From Bradyrhizobium elkanii USDA 76 (lineage in GTDB: Bacteria > Pseudomonadota > Alphaproteobacteria > Rhizobiales > Xanthobacteraceae): a stretch of 64,000 bases of DNA. The DNA lies in contig NZ_CP066356.1 of NCBI RefSeq assembly GCF_023278185.1, positions 1,294,001 to 1,358,000 on the forward strand, read 5' to 3'. Shown here piece after piece: positions 35,406-44,888 of the stretch. The notes under the pieces are model-generated. The model worked only from the letters and a program-made list of their open reading frames with translations, did no database searches and had not been told where the DNA came from. A program made the position numbers and the translations under genes. Numbering within the stretch: position 1 is the first letter of the stretch; each line of letters starts with the position of its first letter.

Positions 35406-36752
35406 TTAAGAAGCCGATTGCAGCGGTGAACGGTCGCTGATGGCTGCGATGAGGGTGGCCAGGAAGAGGCGCCAAAGACCCCTCAGCCAGGCGAGGATGC
35501 GGCGGAAGTTGTGGCCGACGGCTGAGAGGATGACGTTGGCGGCGTCTCCGGCGCGGCCTTTGAGGTAGCAGCGGCCGAGGTGACCATCGGTCTTCAGGTG
35601 TCCGATGATGGGTTCGATGGCGGAGCGGCGGCGCAGCTCGCGCCTGATGATACCGAAGACCCCGCGCTTCTGGCCGGAGATGAAGACACGGCGCGGGTTC
35701 TGTGCGTCGTGGCCGCGATATCCCTTGTCGGCATAGGCCCGCTCGATCGCGCAGCCGGTGAGTGTCTCGGTGCGGTCGATGACGTCGCGCAAGGTATGAC
35801 CGTCGTAGGGGTTATCGGGCAGCGCCCTGGCGTGCAGCACGAACAGGCCACCGGGAGCACGGCGGTTGTTGGTGACGATGGAGGCTTTGACACCGAACTC
35901 GTAAGGCGCGGCTGCTTTGCCCTTGCCGATGCACTCCACCTCCGGGGCGTGGAAGGAATAGAGCTTCCAGCCGCGCTGGCGCTGCTGCTGCGAGCGGATC
36001 TGCGAGGCCCGGCCGAGCGGGAGGGCGAACGCGTTCTCGAGCACGGCCTGACCTTCGATCTTGCGGCGGATATCGCGGATGATCCGGCCCAGCCGGCTGC
36101 GCAGGATACGCAACTGCCGCTGATGCCGCTTGAATTGCTTGGCATGGGCGTAGCGTCCCGCCATCATGGCCGCGGTCTTGGCAATGCGAAGATAGGACTG
36201 CCGCAGCCTGACCCCGTGCTTCCTCGCCAGGCGGTTGAGCCCCCTGATCGCCGCGTGCAGCAGCTTGGCATCGGTCGGGAAGGCGATGGCCTTCGGCTGC
36301 ACGGTGGTATCGACCGTGACCCGCTTGAGGTCCTGGCTGCGTAACGCGCCGGCCTCGTGCGCCACCCGCAGGCTCTCGGCCAGCAACAGCTCCAGCTTGT
36401 CGCCGAGCCGCTTGCGCCAGTGGCTCAGGTCCGAGCGCTCGTGCGGAAACGCGTGCTGAAAGAACTCTTCGCCGGTGAAGTACTGGAAATACGGGTCGTG
36501 GACCCAGCGCTCGCACACCCCCTCATCGGACAGGCCGTAAATCTGCTTGAGCAGCAGCAGCCCGATCACGAAGCGGGTCGCGATCCCCGGCCGACCGTTC
36601 TCGCTGTAGAGCGGCGCGATCTCGCCGTCGATCCAGTCCCAATCGACCTTGCCGGCGAGCTGAACCAGCTCGTGCTTCATGTTGATGATCTGGTCCAGCC
36701 TGGCCCGGAACAGATCGCCAGATCCCGTCGTCCTTTGCTTCTTCGGTCGCAT
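35406..36752 (-). CDS. IS5-family transposase (copy 1)
   Basis: The 448-aa transposase (MRPKKQRTTGSGDLFRARLD) has an N-terminal DUF772-type domain (GLLLLKQIYGLSDEGVCERW), then VTVDTTVQPKAIAFPTD (first Asp), ERAYADKGYRGHD (second Asp) and RRRSAIEPIIGHLKTDGHLG (Glu). It is full length and may be active. A near relative is at 45553-46899 and a 50-codon fragment at 17603. IS ends could not be fixed. Confidence 0.93.
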   Translation of the reverse strand: MRPKKQRTTGSGDLFRARLDQIINMKHELVQLAGKVDWDWIDGEIAPLYSENGRPGIATRFVIGLLLLKQIYGLSDEGVCERWVHDPYFQYFTGEEFFQHAFPHERSDLSHWRKRLGDKLELLLAESLRVAHEAGALRSQDLKRVTVDTTVQPKAIAFPTDAKLLHAAIRGLNRLARKHGVRLRQSYLRIAKTAAMMAGRYAHAKQFKRHQRQLRILRSRLGRIIRDIRRKIEGQAVLENAFALPLGRASQIRSQQQRQRGWKLYSFHAPEVECIGKGKAAAPYEFGVKASIVTNNRRAPGGLFVLHARALPDNPYDGHTLRDVIDRTETLTGCAIERAYADKGYRGHDAQNPRRVFISGQKRGVFGIIRRELRRRSAIEPIIGHLKTDGHLGRCYLKGRAGDAANVILSAVGHNFRRILAWLRGLWRLFLATLIAAISDRSPLQSAS

Positions 36753-36813
36753 CGTCACCTCCGACGCGACCACGGAATCATGACTGGCGATTCGACTGAA
36801 TCCTGAAAATGAA

Positions 36814-36854
36814 ATTGCAAGGTTCCGAGGCTCGAAACATCAAAACCTTGCAAT
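36814..36854. repeat. Inverted repeat in the IS5 5' region
   Basis: ATTGCAAGGTT (36814-36824) and AACCTTGCAAT (36844-36854) form a perfect 11-bp inverted repeat with a 19-nt spacer. A related, less perfect pair precedes the IS5 copy at 45553, so it belongs to the IS and not to the neighbouring small ORF. Confidence 0.6.
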
Positions 36855-36877
36855 CCAAAAACAGTCCACACCAGCAA

Positions 36878-37120
36878 ATGCGATTCTGCCTCAATCGCTT
36901 AGCCGATCTTCACGGACGACTAGATCAACTATCATGTGAACGGTCACGTTCCAGCGGAGACGCCGATCTGCTTCTGCAGTACCAGTCGGACGAGTTGATC
37001 CAGGAGATGCGGACCCTGATCACCATCCCGATGTTTGTGCATCCAGATGGTCCGGCCAGATCGAGGATTCTGGTCAGAAAGTACAAGGAGGAGTGCGGTG
37101 GCGACGAGGCTATCGATTGA
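36878..37120 (+). CDS. Hypothetical small protein (80 aa)
   Basis: MRFCLNRLADLHGRLDQLSC continues with LLLQYQSDELIQEMRTLITI and ends KYKEECGGDEAID. It is soluble, charged and helix-rich; no family is recognised. Its 3' end overlaps the next frame by 23 nt, which suggests coupling. It lies next to an IS5 end, and the true start may be further upstream at 36809. Confidence 0.45.
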   Translation: MRFCLNRLADLHGRLDQLSCERSRSSGDADLLLQYQSDELIQEMRTLITIPMFVHPDGPARSRILVRKYKEECGGDEAID

Positions 37121-37322
37121 GCCAAATCAATTTGTCGCAGTGCGCCGGGACTTCATCTTCACACGAGATGGTGATCGGCCAATTCCACGCTGCCGTACTT
37201 GTAGACTGACACGGCGCGTGATCCGAACGGCTCCCATCGTCGCGTACATGCTCGGCCGGGATCGGCAGCGCGTGCTCTCTTATGCCGAGCGCGACAGATG
37301 GCGCGCGACGTGGATCGATTGA
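37098..37322 (+). CDS. Hypothetical small protein (74 aa), GTG start
   Basis: From GTG 37098 with AGGAG 6 nt upstream the frame reads VATRLSIEPNQFVAVRRDFI, then CRTCRLTRRVIRTAPIVAYM and ends RDRWRATWID. One CxxC pair is present. No family was recognised. It overlaps the preceding ORF, consistent with a two-gene unit of unknown role. Confidence 0.4.
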   Translation: MATRLSIEPNQFVAVRRDFIFTRDGDRPIPRCRTCRLTRRVIRTAPIVAYMLGRDRQRVLSYAERDRWRATWID

Positions 37323-37500
37323 CCCGCGCGAGGCCTGCCAGGGCCATCGATTGCAAAGTTACTTTGGGAAAGCCGAGGCGGCGCGGGATCGCGGGACCGC
37401 CCATCTTGCGCATATAAGGCGCTTGCCGTTTCGGCCTTTGACTGCGCTGTGAACGGCTCAGAAATAAACTGGAGTGAATAAGACGGAGCAACGGACCGAT

Positions 37501-38007
37501 ATGAGCAAGCCGCATTGGCGTCCCGCGCGCGCGTCTGACCTTGCTGCGATCAGCGCGATCGCCGCGCGCATCCATCCCGCTCTGTTCGAGCGCTCCGAGG
37601 TGTTCGCAGAAAAGATGCGGCTTTGTCCAGATGGCTCCCGCGTGCTCGACGCGGACGTAGCGATCGTCGGCTACGGGCTCGCCCATCCCTGGAAGCAGCA
37701 TCGGATCCCGCCGCTCGACGGCTTGCTCGAACGATTGCCTGACGATGCAGATTGCCTTTACGTGCATGACGTGGCCGTGCTGCCCGACGCCCGCGGTGGT
37801 ACGGCACGCGCTTATGTCGCGGCGATCGAGAAACTCGCGCGCCTGTCAGGCATTGCGGCTCTCGCGCTGGTCTCGGTTTACGCCACGCGACCGCTATGGG
37901 AACGTTTCGGCTTTCGGCCCGTCACGACGGATGCGGAATTGAGCGCAAAGCTCGCGTCCTACGACAAGGGCGCGACCTACATGCTCCGCGATCTCGGTGC
38001 GACGTAA
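37501..38007 (+). CDS. GNAT-family N-acetyltransferase
   Basis: The 168-aa protein MSKPHWRPARASDLAAISAI has the GNAT fold: DVAIVGYGLAHPW (strand 4), DCLYVHDVAVLPDARGGTAR (motif A, with RGGTA in place of the usual Q/RxxGxG/A) and ALVSVYATRPLWERFGFRPV (motif B). It would transfer an acetyl group from acetyl-CoA to an unknown amine. GGAG lies before the ATG. An IS110 remnant follows at once. Confidence 0.85.
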   Translation: MSKPHWRPARASDLAAISAIAARIHPALFERSEVFAEKMRLCPDGSRVLDADVAIVGYGLAHPWKQHRIPPLDGLLERLPDDADCLYVHDVAVLPDARGGTARAYVAAIEKLARLSGIAALALVSVYATRPLWERFGFRPVTTDAELSAKLASYDKGATYMLRDLGAT

Positions 38008-38026
38008 TGTCCCTCACGCTCGCGGC

Positions 38027-38332
38027 TCATGCGGCGTTAAGCCACGCGCTCGAACCGGTCTCGGACAGCCTCCGTCGAACAACCGCGTGTACCGTTCCGG
38101 TCGCACCTTCGACCTCACCGAAGAAACGAACCTCTCCCTCCCGGCCTGCGTCCGCAATCGCGACCGCGTTCCTCAGCTTGGCCACATCGATTCCGACAAA
38201 TACTTCCCTATAATCTGCCACGCTCGTCCTCCTGTGATGAGGATCGGCTTGGTCCGTCCGAGCAACCCTCGGACGCGCAGTGTAGGGCGAGCCACCTCCT
38301 CGACAGAGGCGGACATAAGGTCTTACCCTTGA
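38027..38332 (-). pseudogene. IS110-family 5' remnant
   Basis: MADYREVFVGIDVAKLRNAV and EGEVRFFGEVEG match the start of the IS110 transposase at 17500-17594. The non-coding part up to 38332 (TCCGTCCGAGCAACCCTCGG) matches its IS end as well. Only the first 45 codons remain before the frame is lost. Confidence 0.7.
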
Positions 38333-38496
38333 TCGACGCTGCAGCTATGTATTTAGCGTTGACGCAGTGTTGTCGGTGGATTTGGAGCCGTCGTACACGA
38401 GCGCCGACGCCCCTTTATCCGAGTGCACGCAACGAGTATCGGAGCTTTCGCGAACAGTTGAGCCGTAACCGGTATGAGCTCCCACGTCGGCGGTGA

Positions 38497-39120
38497 TTAG
38501 CGTGCGCGTGCGTAGCGGATCGGCATCCAGTATTGGCGCATGGCCTCGACGGCTGCGGGAATATCGAGGTGGGCGTTGCGCAGAGAGTCTCGGGTCTCGC
38601 GGCCGGTCCGTGGCGGTCCGAGCAGCGGACCGGCCTGATCGTCGCGACAGTGAAGCAGAATAGGCAGCAGCAGGCGGTGATTGACGTTGCCGGCGTCCAG
38701 CAATGGCGCCCACGCCGACAGCCTGAGCCGCATCGCGGCGTAGAATCCCTGGCACCATGGTCGCGGATCGACGACGCCGTTGGGTTGACGCCGGTGCATC
38801 GGGGCGAACTGGTTAGGCGTGGTGGAAAGGATCTGGCTGATCTCGTTATGACGCAGCGCGACGGCGGAGATCGCAGCGAACTCCGGGGTGCCGCCGCGGT
38901 TGAAGGCATCGGCATCGATGGCAAGCAGTGGGCATATCCAATCGAGCGGGCTCATCGACACCGGTCCGGCCACGATCGCGGCGACGTAGCCGTCGAGCAT
39001 GGGGAGACCGGTGGCGGCAGGATGCTGATCGACGCGAGCCTGGAGCCATTGCTCGAGCTCCGCAAGCGGCATGGCGGCGGCCGCCATCGACGATGAAGCT
39101 TTAGGGCGACGTGGGCTCAT
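38497..39120 (-). CDS. UPF0149 (YecA/YgfB-like) passenger protein of IS66
   Basis: The 207-aa protein MSPRRPKASSSMAAAAMPLA has the UPF0149 pattern: LEQWLQARVDQHPAATGLPM, LDGYVAAIVAGPVSMSPLDW, then PWCQGFYAAMRLRLSAWAPL. No C-terminal SEC-C zinc motif is seen. Its ATG overlaps the tnpC stop (ATGA), so it is translated with the transposase and lies within the IS ends. The role in the element is unknown. Confidence 0.8.
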   Translation of the reverse strand: MSPRRPKASSSMAAAAMPLAELEQWLQARVDQHPAATGLPMLDGYVAAIVAGPVSMSPLDWICPLLAIDADAFNRGGTPEFAAISAVALRHNEISQILSTTPNQFAPMHRRQPNGVVDPRPWCQGFYAAMRLRLSAWAPLLDAGNVNHRLLLPILLHCRDDQAGPLLGPPRTGRETRDSLRNAHLDIPAAVEAMRQYWMPIRYARAR

Positions 39121-40679
39121 GCTGCAGCCTGTGCGATGCGCTCACGGGCCGCCTTCCAGTTCCAGACGAGCAGCTCGTGGAGCTGGTGGCTCTTGGTTCG
39201 CCCGGAGACAATCCGCTCCAGCACGTCCGTCAGATAGATCTGAGGATCGAGTTCATGGAGTTTTGCCGTGTTCACGATCGACGACAGGATCGCCCAGCTC
39301 TCGGCGCCGCCTTCGCTGCCGCTGAACAATGAGTTGCGTCTTCCCATGGCAATCGGGCGCATGGAACGCTCTACCGTGTTCGAATCGACCTCGACGCGGC
39401 CGTCGCGAAGAAACAGCGTCAACCCGTCCCAGTGATTGAGTACATAGTTGATCGCCTCCGCCAGCTTCGACTGCGAGAAGAGCTGGCCAACCATTGTGGT
39501 CAATCGTGCCTTGAGCGCCTCCATCAACGGAGCGGTCCTGGCGCGACGGACGGCGAGCCGCTGCTCGGCGCTCGAGCCGCGGATCTCGGCTTCGATCGCA
39601 TAGACCGCCTGCAGGCGTTCGATCACCTCGCGCGCGAACGGCGACTGCGTCGTCTTGAACACCTCGACGAACTTACGTCGGGCATGAGCAAGACAAAAGG
39701 CGAGCCGGATCTCACCGCCATGATCGCCGGCGAGCGCCTTGTAGGCGGCATAGCCGTCCACCTGCAGAATGCCGGAAAAGTCCGTCAATTGTCCGGCGAT
39801 CTGCTCCGTGCCGCGGCCGGCAGCGAACACGTAGGCAACCGCCGGCGGCGAGGGCCCGCCCCATGGTCGGTCATCCATGGCATGCGCCCAGAACTGGCAG
39901 ATGCGGGTGCGATGTCGTCCGGGGTCGAGCACCGGCATCGGCGTCTCGTCGCAGAACACGCGCGCCGCGCTCTGGATCGTCCTCAGCTGAAGCTCATAGA
40001 GGCTTTTGAGCCACCAGGCGGCACGCCTCACCCAGCCGGCGAGCGTCGCGCGGTCGAGCTGGATGCCCTGGCCGGCCAAGATCTGCACCTGCCGGTACAG
40101 CGGCAGATACCAGGCGAACTTCGAGACCACCACGTGGCTCACGAGTGCGGTCGAGGCCATGCCGCTCTCGATCAGGCGCGGCAGCACCTTCGCTTGGACC
40201 ACACCATCGGTGCAGCTGCGGCAGCCATATTTGGGACGGATCGTGCGCAGCACCCGCAGGATCGCCGGGATGATGTCCAGCACCTCGCTGACGTCCTCGC
40301 CGATCTTGTGGAGCTGACCCTGGCAGCACGGGCAAGCCGTCGCCTCCGGCTCCAGCACCTGCTCGCAGCGCGGCAGGCGCTTTGGGAGTGCGCCGATGTT
40401 GCGGCGCGCCTTCTTCCGCGGCGGCTTGCCAAGCGGCTTCGCCGCTGCCGCATCGTCGTTGGCAGCGGCAGGTGGCGTGGCGTCGGTCTCGAGATCGCCC
40501 AGCTCAAGCGCGAGTTGCTCGTCCACGAGCACCGCAAGTCGCTCCGAGCGCTTCCCGAAGATCATCTCCTTGAGCGTCTGCATCGCCACGCGCAGCTTCT
40601 CGTTCTCGGCGTCAAGCGCGAGCACCATCTCGGTCAGAGCTGACGGATCGGTCGGGAGAGCGTCGGGGCGAATCGCCAT
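39117..40679 (-). CDS. tnpC: IS66 transposase TnpC
   Basis: This 520-aa transposase has an N-terminal coiled coil with EMIFGKRSERLAV, a zinc finger (CPCCQGQLHKIGEDV, then CRSCTDGVV), the DDE core with FCDETPMPVLDPGRHRTR, ILQVDGYAAYKAL, FCLAHARRKFVEVF and VEVDSNTVERSMRPIAMGRR, and a C-terminal tail ending in NWKAARERIAQ. It is intact and part of the complete element. Confidence 0.95.
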   Translation of the reverse strand: MAIRPDALPTDPSALTEMVLALDAENEKLRVAMQTLKEMIFGKRSERLAVLVDEQLALELGDLETDATPPAAANDDAAAAKPLGKPPRKKARRNIGALPKRLPRCEQVLEPEATACPCCQGQLHKIGEDVSEVLDIIPAILRVLRTIRPKYGCRSCTDGVVQAKVLPRLIESGMASTALVSHVVVSKFAWYLPLYRQVQILAGQGIQLDRATLAGWVRRAAWWLKSLYELQLRTIQSAARVFCDETPMPVLDPGRHRTRICQFWAHAMDDRPWGGPSPPAVAYVFAAGRGTEQIAGQLTDFSGILQVDGYAAYKALAGDHGGEIRLAFCLAHARRKFVEVFKTTQSPFAREVIERLQAVYAIEAEIRGSSAEQRLAVRRARTAPLMEALKARLTTMVGQLFSQSKLAEAINYVLNHWDGLTLFLRDGRVEVDSNTVERSMRPIAMGRRNSLFSGSEGGAESWAILSSIVNTAKLHELDPQIYLTDVLERIVSGRTKSHQLHELLVWNWKAARERIAQAAA

Positions 40680-40729
40680 GACCAGACGATACATCCGCGC
40701 GCGACACGCTCCAGCGAAATCCTCGCCTC

Positions 40730-41083
40730 TCAGCCGACAACGGCCGGCTGCTTCACAGGCTTGGGTGAGACGCGCGTCCACTCGAGCCCGTCGACCAGCA
40801 TCGCGAGCTGCGTCGCACTCAAACGCACCGCGCCGTCGCGGATCGGCGGCCAGGTGAAATGCCCTTCGTGCAACCACTTCGTTACAAGCACCATGCCGCT
40901 GCCGTCCCACGCCAGCAGCTTCACTCTGTCGGAACGTTTGGAACGGAAAACGAAGACGGTGCCGTCATAAGGACTCGTGTGTAACGCTTCGCTCACCGGC
41001 GCCGACAGCGTGTGCACCGACTTGCGAAAGTCGACCGGCTGGGATGCCAGCATCACCTTGAGGTCGGGCCGCAGCGCTATCAT
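40730..41083 (-). CDS. tnpB: IS66 accessory protein TnpB
   Basis: MIALRPDLKVMLASQPVDFR begins a 117-aa Orf2-type protein with VFVFRSKRSDRVKLLAWDGS and HFTWPPIRDGAVRLSATQLA. It overlaps tnpA by 4 bp (ATGA). Confidence 0.92.
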   Translation of the reverse strand: MIALRPDLKVMLASQPVDFRKSVHTLSAPVSEALHTSPYDGTVFVFRSKRSDRVKLLAWDGSGMVLVTKWLHEGHFTWPPIRDGAVRLSATQLAMLVDGLEWTRVSPKPVKQPAVVG

Positions 41084-41517
41084 CGATCGCCTCTGAGCAC
41101 CGACAGCACCGTGCAAAGCGTCGCAGTATCCACTTCTCCCTCGACGCGAATGCGCGCCCCACTCACCTCGATCTCGACCACCCCACAGGCCATGGTCGGC
41201 GGCGCGGTCACCTTCAAGGGCCTCGCTTGCGCCGACGCTGCGAGCTGGCCGCTCTCGGCGCCAATCTGGATCGGCACGAAGCTCGGCGCCTTGCCGGCCA
41301 TTGCCGTAATCTGGCGTCGCCACACCGTGAGCAGCCCGCGGGAAACGCCGTTGCGCCGCGCTACCTCGGAGATGTTCGTGCCTTCCTCAAAACTCTCCGC
41401 CACGATCCGGGCCTTCTCCTCGCCCGTCCATCGTCGCCGCCGGCGCTCCCCGGTGATCACCTCGACACGACGATAGGAGTTACCTTCCTGCCTGGCATCA
41501 AGCATGGCATTTACCAT
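41080..41517 (-). CDS. tnpA: IS66 accessory protein TnpA
   Basis: The 145-aa protein starts MVNAMLDARQEGNSYRRVEV, with a helix-turn-helix region RWTGEEKARIVAESFEEGTN / SEVARRNGVSRGLLTVWRRQ and the C-terminal VEIEVSGARIRVEGEVD segment. It is intact and first in the IS66 operon. Confidence 0.9.
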   Translation of the reverse strand: MVNAMLDARQEGNSYRRVEVITGERRRRRWTGEEKARIVAESFEEGTNISEVARRNGVSRGLLTVWRRQITAMAGKAPSFVPIQIGAESGQLAASAQARPLKVTAPPTMACGVVEIEVSGARIRVEGEVDTATLCTVLSVLRGDR

Positions 41518-41602
41518 CGATCCACCTCCTCCGATCAACTCATGCCAGGCTCTATCGCGCGTAAGCCCAGGGTGGGCTAGGTGGGGGCCTCATGCCGGTT
41601 AC

Positions 41603-42419
41603 GTTGAGCCGATTCCGCGCGGAAGACTATCGCGGACGCAAAAAAACGGGCGAGTTCGCGGCCTCGATCGGCTTACCTCTCGCTCGGCGTGCGGCGGGCA
41701 ACGCCTGAGGTCTTTCGTCAGCTCTATGCCGATGGCACGCCGGAGAAGATATGGCTCAGTTTGGATGCGAGCGATTTCGAAAATGCGGAATATGCTGATT
41801 TCTTAGTTGGTACAGGAGATATTTCGCCGCAACGACTATGGATACGCTCAGCGCGCCTAACTCAGCAGCGCAGCATGTATGCAGGGTAAGACCAATTCCA
41901 ATGGTTAAGCAGCCGGACCCAGCTAAAAATGGCTGGGGCAAAGAGCGATCATCGTTGTAGACCAAGGGTACTCCGCTGATGGCCGTGCTGGCATCGTAAA
42001 TCCTGCTCTTCGAAATCACCTCATGCACAAACCGATCCCGCGGGAGAGGTCGTCTCAGATCGTCTTCGTGGAGTCTTGAGTTGTGCACGCGAACACCTCG
42101 GGCGCGATAAGCGGCTCGTCGTTTGCTCCAACAAGGCCCCCGTCGCATCGCTCGAAGAGATGGAGGATCTCGCCCAAATGATCGCGAGGGGTTGGGTAAC
42201 GAAACGTGTTCGGAGACGCCCTCAAGGGTCTACGTGGTTAACGTCACGATAGGGCCGTGATCCGAGCTGCTATTTTGCATTGGTAATGCCTATTGATAGA
42301 AGAGGACGCCATGGCGACTGCGACGCAAACGTCTCGGGGTCCTTGAAACGCAGCGCGGCGAGACCCTTTCCCGGGTGCAGGGCGAGGCAGACGCGGTTGC
42401 CGCCGTCATTGGTGCAGGT
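41603..42419. other. Decayed DNA, one unknown fragment
   Basis: The only protein-like piece reads SLGVRRATPEVFRQLYADGT and IWLSLDASDFENAEY (about 41690-41815). Joined across the IS66 duplication, the left flank adds NEYRSFREQLSRFRAEDYRG in another frame, so the IS66 entered a gene already broken. No family was recognised. The rest shows nothing. Confidence 0.35.
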
Positions 42420-43190
42420 AACCCGTATCCTCAGCTTTGCAAAGCGGTTCCGTGATGCCGTTCTGGAATATCGACTGGTGCGCCGGCGCTCAAGGCGAAG
42501 CAGGACAAGCTCAATCTGCTGGACCGGTGGTAGACGTTTATCACGCGCGCCGGCCAGAGCTTCGCCGACGCCGAGGCGGCGCTGGCTAACGAGCGGATTG
42601 CCGAGATTCAGACCGCCTGCCAGGATCTGTTCGCTCGCTTCGTGCGCGGCTGGCCTGATGTGAAGCCGCCCCTGAGCCGGGCTCAAAACAGCGAAAACGT
42701 TGATCTAAAGCTCGCGGACTTTTTCGGCCTTCAGGATCTCAGTGCCCGGGGCTCTCCTATCGGAAAGCTATCGCAACGCTGTTGCGGCCGCGATTTTCCT
42801 GGCGGCTGCGACCAAGCATAGTGGCGTTCCGCGCTTCACGGTGCTTGATGACGTGACGTCCAGCTTCGACGCTGGTGACCAGTTCGCGCTGATGGATGCT
42901 GTTCGGACATTGCTGCGCTATAGCGCCGTGCCGGACGGGCTTCAGTTCATTTTCTTAAGCCATGACACCAGTCTGGAGAAATACTTCAACAAGCTGAATG
43001 GCACCGCGGATTGGCATCATCAGAAGTTACAAGGCATGCCGCCGAAGGGGCGGCTCATGGTATCGGCTCAGGAGGCTGATCGCCTCAAGGCACAGGCGTT
43101 GCAACACCTGAATGCCGGTCAGATCGATATTGAACTACGACAGCCTTATGCAGCGATTTTTTCCGATCATGCTGGGAGGAGGGGGCCTAG
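42420..43190 (+). pseudogene. SMC-like/AAA ATPase, C-terminal remnant
   Basis: Pieces in several frames read DKLNLLDRW, FADAEAALANERIAEIQTAC, FARFVRGWPDVKPPLSRAQN, then SESYRNAVAAAIFLAAATKH, FTVLDDVTSSFDAGDQFALM (Walker B and D-loop) and FIFLSHDTSLEKYFNKLN (His switch). This is the C-terminal half of a RecF/SMC-like ATPase, a type often found in defence proteins. There are at least two frameshifts and no Walker A half. Confidence 0.6.
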
Positions 43191-43880
43191 GCCGAGACGT
43201 CGAGACACCGCCCGCGGTCGCGGATTACATCAAGTGGTTCATGGGTTGAACAAGCTGCGCAAGCTACAAGCCGGCCTCTGTGGTAATCGCGCCATCATGA
43301 TTGACAAGCGGCTACGGTTCGACGATGAAGCACAGGCATTCCGGCACAATCTGGTTGCTGAGTTTTGTGCATTGGCGTGCGGTTGCGTTCTCGGTCCACG
43401 CCAGAGAAACACATCTTCTGGTCATCGCGACGCCGGTTAATCAGGCCCCGAAGAATCTTGCCCTGCGCGCGGATGTAACCAACCGTTGTAATTGCCCTTT
43501 TTGTTTGGTCAGCAACGCCGCGCACGCGCCTCGGAAATCACCATCGTTGATTCTGGCTAACATTGGCGATTTGCACACGGCACTAGTACCAGCGTTGTAG
43601 GACCTGGTAAGGAACTGGCCGACTACAGAGAACATGTGCGGCTGAATATCTGAGCAAGGACTCGATGACAAAATCACGGCAGCCATCAATAGGTTGGGCG
43701 ATCGACTTGACGGGTTCTTTCTTCAGTTTGTCAAAAGGCCAGATTGAGTCGGCTCTCATCGCCACAGCAAGGGCCCGGTAAATCTTCGTAGACTATCAAT
43801 CCTGGTAGGTGCGTCGCAATTCGCCTTTCACGATAATGCCTTATGCAGACTCATTGCGCGATATCGTCACTCGTAAGGAA
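43191..43880. other. No recognisable gene
   Basis: Frames continue past the ATPase remnant without any motif. Nothing supportable was seen on either strand. Confidence 0.4.
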
Positions 43881-43888
43881 GCAGAATC

Positions 43889-44215
43889 ATGCCCAGAAAC
43901 TTCAGGGGACTTATGTGAACGACAACATCGGAGCGAAGCTGGTATCTCACAGGCCAATGATGCAAACGGCCAGATTACTGCTGCTTCGATCAGCTATAAT
44001 GGCCATAACTATCCTGCAACCGGCCACTACACTTCAAGAACAGCGCTGGCCCAACCACGGTAGCGGTTCTAACCGGTTTGAATGATGATATTGGCTATGT
44101 CGCCTTGTCCTTGACCGCCGAAAACCAGGAATTCAAACGGCTCAAGAGCTTCGGTGGCCTCGTTGATTTCAATGTCGAAACCATCGGCATCGGTGGCGCC
44201 TTCATTCGCCAATAG
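43889..44215 (+). pseudogene. Degenerate gene of about 110 aa, family unknown
   Basis: After an AAGGAAG ribosome site the ATG at 43889 starts MPRNF. Continuing through three frameshifts gives GTYVNDNIGAKLVS, DANGQITAASISYNGHNYPA, TTVAVLTGLNDDIGYVALSL and TAENQEFKRLKSFGGLVDFN to FIRQ and a stop. The alternating pattern of small, polar and aromatic residues suggests a beta-barrel. No known family could be assigned. The coherent pieces show a formerly real gene. Confidence 0.45.
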
Positions 44216-44411
44216 CGCAATGACTGGGTGTGATCTTAGGATTCGCGCTGCGTTTGGGCTGTGGGGGGCTACTGCCGCGGAACGGATGATCTCGGCTAAA
44301 CCCTATAGGCGCCGCTCTCTTTCGTCTTTGTCGAAATCGGCCGCGAACGTAGAATCGCCAGGTTCGCGGGCATCGTCGCAGCCGATTTTTCAACGAGCTT
44401 ATTATTTGGTG

Positions 44412-44888
44412 ATGAGCGAAACCTCAGACGGCTGGACGCGCGAGCAGGATGAGATCTTCTGGCATTTGGTAAGGAAGCAAACTCCAGAGGAAGTCATCGC
44501 GGCGGAACTGAACAAAAACTGTCAGGATCTCAGACGTCGCGGTTACGCGCTGGGTCTGCCAACGAAATGGTTTAGATCCGCTAAGAGAACGACTGCCCCC
44601 CCGGTGCCAGAGAGCGGGGACGGTCGCCAGTCCCGTATAGCGGAGAGATTTCCCAAAGCCGACCGCCCCGTTGAACCGATCCAGTTTTCGCGGCCCAATG
44701 ATGCAATGACCGTTGGGTCTCGCGTGATAGTGGCGTACTCGACAGGTTCAAAGTTAAAATGGCGGCGCGGCCTCATCGTCGGTCTTGGTACGACCAGGAC
44801 AAGGGTGCGCGTCCTCTTGGACGGAAACATGCGCCCGATGACACTCCACGTTTGCCTTTTGGAGGTGGAGGAGGCGCAACGTTCATAG
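44412..44888 (+). CDS. Hypothetical protein with Myb/SANT-like N-terminus (158 aa)
   Basis: MSETSDGWTREQDEIFWHLV begins a helix-turn-helix-like region with RKQTPEEVIAAELNKNCQDL and RRRGYALGLPTKWF (about 5-60). After a Pro/Arg-rich linker, a beta-rich part has VGSRVIVAYSTGSKLKWRRG, RVRVLLDGNMRPMTLHVCLL. The layout suggests a DNA-binding or adaptor protein, but no family is certain. It is intact amid decayed DNA. Confidence 0.6.
   Translation: MSETSDGWTREQDEIFWHLVRKQTPEEVIAAELNKNCQDLRRRGYALGLPTKWFRSAKRTTAPPVPESGDGRQSRIAERFPKADRPVEPIQFSRPNDAMTVGSRVIVAYSTGSKLKWRRGLIVGLGTTRTRVRVLLDGNMRPMTLHVCLLEVEEAQRS

Larger units (their letters stand above)
38465..41602 (-). mobile_element. Complete IS66-family element with UPF0149 passenger (copy 2)
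   Basis: Ends are inverted: left GTAACCGGTATGAGCTCCCA, right (reverse complement) GTAACCGGCATGAGGCCCCC. An exact 8-bp duplication GTTGAGCC flanks it (38457-38464 and 41603-41610). It encodes tnpA, tnpB, tnpC and, coupled to tnpC, a passenger. Its sequence is well diverged from copy 1, so these are two different IS66 elements. Confidence 0.9.

Noticed and set aside
43889..44215. Idea that the degenerate beta-rich gene is avidin-like (bradavidin/rhizavidin)
   Set aside because: The alternating pattern is reminiscent, but the known avidin biotin-site motifs are not present.
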